Shown here: in pieces, positions 25,801 through 31,260 of the stretch | How positions within the stretch are numbered: the stretch's first letter is position 1 | How the letters are laid out: every line of letters begins with the position of its first letter | Source of the DNA: CAYLJJ01 sp964384025 | GTDB lineage: Bacteria > Myxococcota_A > Bradymonadia > UBA7976 > UBA1532 | Direction of reading: 5' to 3' | Length of the DNA stretch: 46,707 nucleotides | Assembly (NCBI GenBank): GCA_964384025.1 | Contig: CAYLJJ010000052.1 | Span: forward strand, 1 to 46,707 | Notes under the pieces: model-generated | The model's input: the letters and a program-made list of their open reading frames with translations, nothing else | Told to the model about the DNA's origin: nothing | Database searches by the model: none | Position numbers and translations under genes: made by a program

Positions 25801-26173
25801 CAGCACACAGCCAAGTTGCGTCGGCCCCTGAGTTTGTGATCAGGCGACACTCCCATCCGGGGCCACAATCTTGTTCAGCTGAGGCACATAGCCGACTGCA
25901 TACATCTTCGCCTTCATGATTCTGTACGCATCGGTCTTGGCTACATTGGTAACATCCAGGCTGACATCCATCACAGATATTCCGATCATCTTCGATGAGT
26001 AAGGCTGAGTCATGCTCACCTATATACACATCGGGAATGATGGGATTTGGGAGTTGAGAATCGGCCTTAAAATCCTCTAGTTTTTGAGCATCCTCAGGAA
26101 ACTCTTCTAGATCAAGAGCCTGAGAACAGGCCCAAACCAACAGCAATGACACAATGTATATATGCTTCTGCAT
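22820..26173 (-). CDS. MopE/thrombospondin-repeat surface lipoprotein
   Basis: 1117 residues from ATG 26173, chosen because a GGGGGAGG ribosome site and a lipoprotein signal (lipobox LLVWAC, Cys16) begin there. After a KADS-containing linker and a Cys-rich region (50-200) come eight MopE-type Asp/Asn/Cys motifs such as CNGIDDDCDG (about 205-590). Five tandem thrombospondin-1-like repeats of about 51 residues follow (about 588-848, GxWGxCSxFSxxCDExG). The C-terminal domain is unknown except for a VYQCRWEYEAGKYDHFFTTD stretch near 1074 that resembles DUF5648-type repeats. MopE-like motifs bind metals in a methanotroph protein; calcium or copper binding here is inference. The gene is clearly AT-richer than its neighbours except for a GC-rich block around 24900-25290. 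Confidence 0.8.
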   Translation of the reverse strand: MQKHIYIVSLLLVWACSQALDLEEFPEDAQKLEDFKADSQLPNPIIPDVYIGEHDSALLIEDDRNICDGCQPGCYQCSQDRCVQNHEGEDVCSRLCASAEQDCGPGWECRLITNSGADATWLCAAREMPLCEPCELDDDCHGSGDNRCIEYEDGYFCGSDCSDGFCPFPGKYQCNEDYQCVLVDELSCSDCFDRDGDGYGIGEPCSGPDCNDYDVDINPGVSETCDNIDNDCDGQIDNSISENQIPVESQCPSLGICVDLEVRCIEGEWSCDFPETYEEVETRCDGLDNDCNGLQDDIQGRGEACSTGIGACSQNGVWICDGLSGDLICSATPAQPVSELCNGIDDDCDGVTDNVLGFGERCVVGLGSCEAVGEQLCDLVSGRLVCSAQPQLPQEEICDHRDNDCDGEIDEDICPLGPSEEICNGIDDDLDNQIDENLTRPCEGGGCGPGIERCMNGVWDECEAPQGGNEECNGIDDDCNGQVDENLERVCSNNCGLGIENCMNGEWINCNAPHPNNEICNGIDDNCNGQTDELLIRDCESECGIGESVCEFGQWQPCNAPSPQAEICNQRDDDCDGEIDENVCGVCAGQADGWIHSTGDWGECLGFSNLCDEVGERTRQKQVCREGEIALENETEDCHRETDGQLLESGPWGVCSGFSDQCDESGQEARSNRVCWNGAEQQEEELRSCERDTDGQVIHRGNWSDCSEFSNQCDETGRQIQENRVCRNGSEIQELENRECERNTDNQIVSSGDWGNCSDFSNQCDETGRQTKVDRVCQNSAEVQQENYRDCDRNTEGDVVSYGNWGACSDFSSDCDEAGIKTRRNQVCRGGAQNQLEESQNCNRNTDGSRCNNGYCNDGSCCEENHHQRCIGDDVVYWYDSCGNQGELSDSCTFCEECNDHGNTATCDQRESELRPDFMDENCDGVADLEYIREIKRFINRCNWSSWHSLDENHDYLCAPIHDSPTLGCNCNSRVRNYPECPETCWDISRAHYSYSQPVPGQNMDLMWHCYNSAIGSNRYSWSRQNCSSNGWQIAFPENLGYLFRSNPNRNNVPGLIFVGVYQCRWEYEAGKYDHFFTTDTHECNVLDDRSRPQYINPNNDQPQNAAVLYAWVVRFP
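23630..24410 (-). repeat. Five thrombospondin-1-like protein repeats
   Basis: Five consecutive units of about 153 nt encode GxWxxCSxFSxxCDExGxxxRxxxVCxxG followed by an acidic spacer, a Cys, and an R-x-T/N-T-D junction. DNA identity between units is partial: the copies in the middle (about 23860-24080) are the most alike, while the copy near 24180-24400 is GC-richer. Confidence 0.8.
24420..25580 (-). repeat. Eight MopE-type metal-binding motif repeats
   Basis: Eight variants of C-[DN]-x-x-D-[DN]-[DN]-[CL]-[DN]-[GN]-x-x-D occur at irregular spacing with Cys-rich linkers. Those at about 24420-24900 and 25480-25580 use AT-rich codons; those at about 24930-25160 use GC-rich codons. A degenerate ninth copy (DENCDGVADL) lies near 23395. 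Confidence 0.75.
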
Positions 26174-26614
26174 CTTCCTCCCCCTGGGATAGATCAGGAC
26201 TTCAACATATGGCAAAGCAGTCCGCAATCTTAAAGGGAGAATATAGCCCTTCACCCCCCAGCTGAGGGAGTGAAGGGGCTGAGCCCCTTTAGGTCTCTAG
26301 CTGCTCATCTTCCGGCTCAGCGGCACTTTTGTAATGGCCCTCCTCTCCTGAATCTGTGCTGGGGTGAGGGGCCTACCAAAGGTCACCCGATATAAAAGCA
26401 ACCCAAAGAAAAAACCCTGTTTCCTATTGGATTTGGCGTCGGAGCGGATATTATAGAGGCTGCTCTGAACGTTGAGGCCGGAAAAAAAAAGTCTGGATGC
26501 TCTCGCTGTCCATCCTCACTCAGATCCCAGCTCAGGCCCTCTGGTTGGACGCTGGCGTTAGATTGGTCAACGCAGGAGCTACAGAGGGGGAGGCCCAAGG
26601 AGCAGGAGCTGAGG
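26174..26614. other. Gap with nested hairpins between surface lipoprotein and plasmid-like patch
   Basis: 440 nt. CCCTTCAC/GTGAAGGG is a perfect 8-bp inverted repeat (26247-26277), and GGGGC-TGA-GCCCC followed by TTT (26275-26290) overlaps its right arm, so two mutually exclusive stems can form. On the minus strand this lies in the leader or promoter region of the surface lipoprotein gene. On the plus strand the second stem with TTT resembles a weak terminator. From 26396 the plus frame leading into the next ORF is open but has no recognisable start, and a run of nine A (26482-26490) interrupts it without a frame change. Confidence 0.45.
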
Positions 26615-27073
26615 GTGATCGCTTATAAAATCGCCGGAAAGCATCGCTTCTTGACCACAGCTCTATTGAGAGAGGCGGGGATTGAAGAGAGGAAGGCGAG
26701 GGGCTTGTTGCAGGAGATCGGGACTGCTTTGGGTTGGAAGCACAGGAGGATGCTAAAGCATCGAGGGAAGGTGTGGGCGGGGAGCTGGGAGGAGGCGGAG
26801 AGGGCAAAGCAGCTGAAGGCTCAAGATTCGATGAGCAAGCCAAAGGAGAAGGAGCCGTCTCCTGCTGAACTTGATGTTGTAAAGAGCCCCTGCAAAGAGC
26901 AGGGCTCGGCTCCCAGGGGAGCTGGAGTTTTTTCTTCAGCCTCCTTTCTTGATGAAGCTCAAATCAAGGGAACCGGAGATAAGGGGGCCTACAGAAGGCC
27001 ATCCGACATAGGCACAATCATTCGGCGAAACACCAAACGATTTTTATCTATTTTCTGCACCAGCTCAGGCTGA
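26615..27073 (+). CDS. Hypothetical ORF, possibly the remnant of a larger plasmid or phage gene
   Basis: 152 residues from GTG 26615; the same frame is open back to 26396 with no good start codon, which suggests a headless remnant. Residues 1-50 look like a genuine DNA-binding-type helical unit (KHRFLTTALLREAGIEERKA, then GWKHRRMLKHRGKVWAG). The rest is low-complexity Lys/Glu/Pro sequence and probably disordered. No family was recognised. It lies upstream of a ParA/small-partner pair, where plasmids commonly keep replication or partition genes, so a degraded replication protein is one possibility. There is no clear ribosome site. Confidence 0.35.
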   Translation: MIAYKIAGKHRFLTTALLREAGIEERKARGLLQEIGTALGWKHRRMLKHRGKVWAGSWEEAERAKQLKAQDSMSKPKEKEPSPAELDVVKSPCKEQGSAPRGAGVFSSASFLDEAQIKGTGDKGAYRRPSDIGTIIRRNTKRFLSIFCTSSG

Positions 27074-27130
27074 GAGGAGCGTGAGCGCTTCATTCGCTGC
27101 CACTCCCTGAGTCGGTGAAGGTGTTGCAGG

Positions 27131-27154
27131 GGAACCTTTCCTTATAAGGTTTCC
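27131..27154. promoter_or_regulatory. Inverted repeat upstream of parA, candidate operator/centromere
   Basis: AACCTT and AAGGTT arms flank a perfect 10-bp palindrome CCTTATAAGG (27140-27149), 50-75 nt before the parA start. Partition operons of this type are usually autoregulated by the ribbon-helix-helix partner binding short repeats just upstream, so the position fits. Only one copy was seen. Confidence 0.4.
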
Positions 27155-27204
27155 TTTTACTCTCCAACCTTCTAGTCTCCTCTTTTATGGGGGAGTCTCT
27201 ATCG

Positions 27205-27957
27205 ATGCGTGTGCTCACGGTGATGAACCAAAAAGGGGGGAGCGGCAAAACAACCTCTGCTGTGAATCTGGCCTCAGCTCTTGGAGAGATGGGACGCCGG
27301 GTTCTGGTGATTGACCTGGATCCTCAAGCCTCCGCCTCGGTCTGGTTTGGAGTCAGAGAGGAGGGACGAGAGCTGCTGGAGGTTTTCACTGGAGAGCGAA
27401 ACCTCGGGGAGATCATCCGAGAGACTGAGGTGCAAGGAGTCGAGTTGGTGGCAGCCTCCCCCTGGTTGGTGGGCTTGGAGAGGGCATTGAGTGGAGAGGT
27501 AGGGATCGAGGTGCTCTTGAGAGAGGCGATCAGGGGGCTTCCTGATGGACGTTGGGATTATCTGCTGATGGACTGCCCTCCATCTCTGGGGTTGCTGTCG
27601 GTCTCGGCGCTGGTGGCAGCGGAGGAGGTGTTGGTGCCGGTAGAGGCTTCAACGATGGCGTTACAGGGCCTAGCAGCCTTGATGAAGACGATCGGTGGGG
27701 TGAAGGCGCGGCTCCATCCTGAACTGAAGATCCTGGGGTTGGTGCTCTGTCGAGTTGACCGAACGCGGATCGCCAAGGCGGTTGAGGGCTCCCTGAGGGG
27801 GAAGTTTGGGGAGCTGCTCTTCTCAACCAGCATCCCTGAGAACGTGAAAGTAAGAGAAGCTTGGGGGCATTCAAAGCCCGTCACGACCTATGCGCCCAGA
27901 TCAAAAGCGGCGCTTGCTTATAGAGCGATAGCTCGCGAGCTGGAGGAGAAGAGATGA
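27205..27957 (+). CDS. parA: ParA-type partition ATPase
   Basis: 250 residues with the deviant Walker A box KGGSGKTT close to the N-terminus (10-17), the IDLDPQASAS motif, the DYLLMDCPPSLG Walker B region, and the VPVEASTMALQGL segment of the ParA/MinD family. It lacks an N-terminal helix-turn-helix, so it is the short form. It starts at ATG 27205 because GGGGAG (27190-27195) sits 9 nt upstream; ATG 27187 would place the ribosome site inside the gene. The stop overlaps the partner gene start (ATGA). Short ParA plus a ribbon-helix-helix partner is the plasmid type Ib arrangement, unlike the chromosomal parAB locus. Confidence 0.9.
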   Translation: MRVLTVMNQKGGSGKTTSAVNLASALGEMGRRVLVIDLDPQASASVWFGVREEGRELLEVFTGERNLGEIIRETEVQGVELVAASPWLVGLERALSGEVGIEVLLREAIRGLPDGRWDYLLMDCPPSLGLLSVSALVAAEEVLVPVEASTMALQGLAALMKTIGGVKARLHPELKILGLVLCRVDRTRIAKAVEGSLRGKFGELLFSTSIPENVKVREAWGHSKPVTTYAPRSKAALAYRAIARELEEKR

Positions 27958-28304
27958 AGCGCAGAAAGGATGTATTGGGAATCGATCCTCTAGATGCTGT
28001 CCTTGGACCCAGGAGCGAGCCTCTAAGAGTTCAAGGGAGGAGAGGAGCAGCACCTTCGCCAGAACTTCAAGAGAGCACCAAGATAGTCAAGAAGAGGGCA
28101 ACCTTTCATTTGACAGTCGAGCTCCTGGATGAGGTGAGAGATGCGGTTGTCGCGCTCTCAGGGCCTCCAAATTTTCAAACAATGGCAGGCTTCGCCGAGG
28201 AGGCGCTGAGGCGGGAGCTGATGAGGCTCAAACAGGAGAAGAACAGAGGACGCTCTTTCCCAAAGAGGAAGAGAGCGGTAAAGAGCGGGCGACCTGTGCG
28301 TTAA
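27954..28304 (+). CDS. Small ribbon-helix-helix partition partner (ParB/ParG-like)
   Basis: 116 residues. The basic N-terminus (MKRRKDVLGIDPLDAVLG) recalls the short ParA-stimulating peptide found at the start of ParB proteins. After a disordered linker, residues 45-100 read as a ribbon-helix-helix: strand RATFHLT, helix VELLDEVRDAVVALSG, turn, and helix TMAGFAEEALRRELMRLKQ. The C-terminal tail is Lys/Arg-rich. It overlaps parA by 4 nt and is surely co-translated. Expected role: bind a centromere-like site and activate ParA. The fold is inferred from pattern only. Confidence 0.7.
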   Translation: MKRRKDVLGIDPLDAVLGPRSEPLRVQGRRGAAPSPELQESTKIVKKRATFHLTVELLDEVRDAVVALSGPPNFQTMAGFAEEALRRELMRLKQEKNRGRSFPKRKRAVKSGRPVR

Positions 28305-28314
28305 GGTTACTTAT

Positions 28315-28743
28315 TTGTTGAAGAAGAGATGTACGATATGCAGTCGTGAGCTTCCTTTATGCGATTTCTACGTAAGAAATCATTATATAAAGATAGGGCG
28401 TACATCAGCCTGTAAAGAATGCAGCAAGAAAAGGGCTACAGAGTCACGGAAGAGAAAGCCTCCCAGACGCAACCTTTTAAAGGAGCGGGTCCGTTCTCGG
28501 ACAATGCGTGCGGTAAAAAGAGGGCAGATAGAGCGGAGCCCTTGTGAGCGCTGTGGAGCATCAGAGAGGATTCAAGCTCACCACCCCAGCTATGAGGGAG
28601 AAGACGCATATCTGAGGATCATCTGGCTCTGCCAGGGATGTCATGCCCTTGAACATGGCATCAAGGATTGGACAAAACAGCTTGAGATGCGACTCTCCCA
28701 AAGAGCAGCTCAACAGTTAGAGCTGTTCCTCTGGGATGATTAG
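28315..28743 (+). CDS. Small zinc-binding HNH-like protein
   Basis: 142 residues with two Cys/His modules. The first (residues 6-40) has CTIC and CKEC pairs in a treble-clef-like arrangement. The second (about 80-115) has CERCG, QAHHPSY, and WLCQGCHALEH, the pattern of small phage and plasmid HNH-type proteins, with the double His as candidate catalytic or metal residues. A Lys/Arg-rich linker joins them. It probably starts at TTG 28315 or 28318, since AAGG at 28303-28306 is 8 nt upstream and the first zinc pair follows at once. It lies 10 nt behind the partition partner and probably belongs to the same accessory unit. Confidence 0.6.
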   Translation: MLKKRCTICSRELPLCDFYVRNHYIKIGRTSACKECSKKRATESRKRKPPRRNLLKERVRSRTMRAVKRGQIERSPCERCGASERIQAHHPSYEGEDAYLRIIWLCQGCHALEHGIKDWTKQLEMRLSQRAAQQLELFLWDD

Positions 28744-28850
28744 TGTTCCCCTCCTTACCAAGCTCCTCAGTTTTAAAAACGAGGCCTCTCTCTTCTCCAA
28801 CAGCGGGCTTCTTCTATCCCAGCACCTATCCAGCGACCCTTCGATTGAGC

Positions 28851-29345
28851 CTAATCGGAGTCAGACGCCCCTGCGTCTGAAGCACTCACCGGGCGAACCT
28901 CCCCGCCTTCATACTCCAGGTGCGCGCAGCGCGAGGCGAGATCCTCCATGAAGGCCTCCCTGTCTGGAGGGGAGATCAAGGCCATCTTCATCCATCCGGA
29001 GTGGCTGATCTTGAGCCGGGCGAGGGAGAAGGCTGGGGCTGAAAGCGGGTTGGAGGAGAGGACCACCCCTGTGATGGTCTCCAGCTTCAGACGCATCTTG
29101 AAGATCCCGAAGCGGATGACGAGTTCCTTACTATTCAGCGTGTAGTGTATGGGCCAGATCATCAGCCCGAACATCAGGCCGATAAAGACGCCCGTGCCGA
29201 TCATAATCCACGCCATCGAGGGCGCTTCGCCCAGCTTGATGATGCCGTAGATCAGGTTCCAAACGCCCCAGAGAGCCATCAGCACCAGGAGCAGCGCCAG
29301 CCACCAATCAACCTTGCTCGGATATCGTTTCTCTGTGCGCATCAT
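28851..29345 (-). CDS. Membrane protein with bacterial PH-like domain
   Basis: 164 residues from ATG 29345 (29342 is equally possible). The in-frame extension to 29393 is rejected because it would run through a structured leader. Two membrane segments (about 15-35 and 45-68, WWLALLLVLMALWGVWNLIYG and the following GTGVFIGLMFGLMIW) precede a cytoplasmic part. That part (IHYTLNSKELVIRFGIFKMRLKLETITGV, then SPPDREAFMEDLASR) is the bacterial PH / DUF304-like pattern. The C-terminus is Ser/Asp-rich and its codons contain a perfect hairpin (28861-28880). Function unknown; such proteins may sense or bind membrane partners. The ribosome site lies inside leader stem 3. Confidence 0.65.
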   Translation of the reverse strand: MMRTEKRYPSKVDWWLALLLVLMALWGVWNLIYGIIKLGEAPSMAWIMIGTGVFIGLMFGLMIWPIHYTLNSKELVIRFGIFKMRLKLETITGVVLSSNPLSAPAFSLARLKISHSGWMKMALISPPDREAFMEDLASRCAHLEYEGGEVRPVSASDAGASDSD

Positions 29346-29347
29346 CA

Positions 29348-29422
29348 CCTCGCCTTGCCTGCGAGGATGATGGTGTCCGCTTGTGGGAAACACAAGCTCC
29401 GCGATGCAAAAAATTGCATCGC
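29348..29422 (-). promoter_or_regulatory. Three tandem stem-loops in the leader of the PH-domain gene
   Basis: On the minus strand, in transcription order: GCGATGCAA-TTTT-TTGCATCGC (29422-29401, 9 bp), GCTTGTG-TTTCC-CACAAGC (29397-29379, 7 bp), and CCTCGC-AGGCAAG-GCGAGG (29366-29348, 6 bp). All stems are perfect, and the last ends three nt from the start codon and holds the GAGG ribosome site in its 3' arm. This looks like a structured 5' leader that could gate translation. No known riboswitch class is recognised. Confidence 0.5.
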
Positions 29423-29542
29423 AGAGTTGATGTTCCTTTGAGCGCTGCGCGGCGTCGTTACCAACAGTTTGTATACATCCTCGGAGTAGCAGCCAACCCG
29501 CTCGGCGAAGTTGAACATTTGGCTGCAGAGGATGAGCTTGAC

Positions 29543-31105
29543 CTACCTCAACCCACCCACCTCAAACTTGGCCATCCGGGCCTGTAGAACTGTGGAGGTG
29601 TCTTCCAAGGTTGTCGCTGCTTCAGCGGCATTTCTGGCGTCCTCTTTTGCAGACTCTGCGCTCGTCGCCAGAGCACTCGTCTTGGCATTTATAATCTGAG
29701 AGAGCCCTGCACCTTCTTGAAGTTGGTTGCTGATCTCAGCCACTGTGGTGGTCTGTTGCATGATGGCCGCCGCCATCGATCCTTGATACTCATCAAGCTC
29801 AAAGATCAACCCACCCAAGCTCTCCAGAGAAGCGGCGACTCTACGCGCCCCCTGTTGTAGCCGCTCGATATGTTGGGTGATCTCATCACTCGCCTTAGCG
29901 GTAGCGTCAGCTAGACCCTTTACCTCTTCAGCGACCACTCCAAAGCCCTGTCCAACTTCACCCGCTCGAGCAGCTTCGATCGTCGCGTTAAGCGCCAGCA
30001 GTTTGGTCTTTCCTGCAATTTTCTGAATGAAAACCACCACCGAGCTGATCGTCTCGCTGTCCTTCTCTAAGGCGCTCATCACCTCGCGAGTCTGTAACAC
30101 TCTGCGAGAGCTGTTGGCGGTGGTGTCTGCTGTACGGGTAACGCTTCGACTGATCTCCTCCGTCGCCACATGCATCTCTTCCATCGCTGAGGCGATGGTC
30201 TGCAACATATCGTCGAGATGAGCAACCGCGCCCGCGACCTCATTTGCATCCTCTGAGGTAGATGAAGCTCGCCCCTCAATGGAATCGCTGACCGTGCTGA
30301 TGGAGTCACCGACCTGTTCCAATGCCTGAACATTTGATGCAACATCGGCGATCAGAGTCCGTAGACCACCGATGGCCTCATTGAGGGTTTCCGCCAAACA
30401 GCCCACTTCATCTTCACCTTCCATCAGCATTTCACTGCGCAGATCACCTGAAGCCATCTGTATAGTCACCTCTTTTGCTTCGCCCAGGCCCAGTTCAAGT
30501 CTCCTAAAAGCTCGACGTGTAAATAGAGATAATATCACAAGAAGCAGAGCGATGATCGCAGCGATGACCATCTCCACACTCAACATACGGTCGATTTTTG
30601 AGCGCGACTCGGCAACAAATAGAGTCACTGCTTGATTTGAAGCAATATGTACTGCTAAATTGGCTGCTTGTAGTTGGCTTAGAGTCTCCTTCGATAGGGT
30701 TTGATCCTCGGAAGATAAGCCCGCGATGAGTGCTCGATATTCTTTGGATTTCTGCTTTACCTCTCTCAATTTGTCACGAATTTTTTCGTTGGCGGCTGGT
30801 GGGAGCAGAACGTTATCGCCTTTTAGATTGAGAGGTGCGGGTCCACCCTCGTTCAATGCTTTTAAGCTTTGGTCAAACAGCTGCTCGGTTACGCTGAGGT
30901 CCAGCTCACTGCCCAGCCGGATCAGCACCACCTCCTTAAGGTGCCGTTGGTTAAGCATCCGTTGTCGCCCTGCGATATTCACAACCTCCGAGTCAGAGCG
31001 TTGTTGCTGTATTCCTACAACCGTATATCCGAAAATCAGCAGAAGCCCTGCAACCGCGACTGATAATACGAGGCTCAACCATTGAACTAAGCTGACTGAT
31101 TTCAA
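29543..31105 (-). CDS. Methyl-accepting chemotaxis protein with PilJ-type sensor
   Basis: 520-residue chemoreceptor. Membrane segments lie at about 9-30 and 178-197. The periplasmic domain between them opens with VVNIAGRQRMLNQRHLKEVV, the signature of the PilJ/NIT-like type IV pili receptor N-terminal domain. A HAMP-type linker (about 199-250) leads to the cytoplasmic signalling coiled coil, whose tip (361-400) reads KTKLLALNATIEAARAGEVG with VVAEEVKGLAD after it. It starts at TTG 31105 with GGAG 8 nt upstream. No che genes are nearby, so it is an orphan receptor. After its stop the same frame stays open through the following intergenic space. Confidence 0.93.
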   Translation of the reverse strand: MKSVSLVQWLSLVLSVAVAGLLLIFGYTVVGIQQQRSDSEVVNIAGRQRMLNQRHLKEVVLIRLGSELDLSVTEQLFDQSLKALNEGGPAPLNLKGDNVLLPPAANEKIRDKLREVKQKSKEYRALIAGLSSEDQTLSKETLSQLQAANLAVHIASNQAVTLFVAESRSKIDRMLSVEMVIAAIIALLLVILSLFTRRAFRRLELGLGEAKEVTIQMASGDLRSEMLMEGEDEVGCLAETLNEAIGGLRTLIADVASNVQALEQVGDSISTVSDSIEGRASSTSEDANEVAGAVAHLDDMLQTIASAMEEMHVATEEISRSVTRTADTTANSSRRVLQTREVMSALEKDSETISSVVVFIQKIAGKTKLLALNATIEAARAGEVGQGFGVVAEEVKGLADATAKASDEITQHIERLQQGARRVAASLESLGGLIFELDEYQGSMAAAIMQQTTTVAEISNQLQEGAGLSQIINAKTSALATSAESAKEDARNAAEAATTLEDTSTVLQARMAKFEVGGLR

Positions 31106-31168
31106 AGTTATCTCTCCTCATTCATTTTTTATAAGAAACATTGATCTCAAGCAGCAGGGCCCATTTCA

Positions 31169-31197
31169 TTTTGAGAATGTTGACTTTGGCTTGTCAA
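31169..31197 (-). promoter_or_regulatory. Candidate chemoreceptor promoter
   Basis: On the minus strand a perfect TTGACA (31197-31192) is separated by 17 nt from TCAAAA (31174-31169), a poor -10. It lies about 65 nt before the receptor start. A short GGTGA-GT-TCACC repeat followed by T-rich sequence (near 31230) sits upstream and may end the long protease transcript. Confidence 0.45.
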
Positions 31198-31260
31198 TGA
31201 TTTCCAGCCGAAAAATTAAGAGTTAAAATAACGGTGAACTCACCCTTTTGGTTGAGGGCT

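Noticed and set aside
26482..26490. Run of nine A as a programmed frameshift site
   Set aside because: Neither flanking frame has a recognisable gene that would be joined by slipping here; probably just a homopolymer in a decayed region.
28861..28880. Perfect 8-bp hairpin as a terminator between convergent genes
   Set aside because: It lies within the last codons of the PH-domain gene, encodes part of its Ser/Asp repeat, and no T-run follows on either strand.
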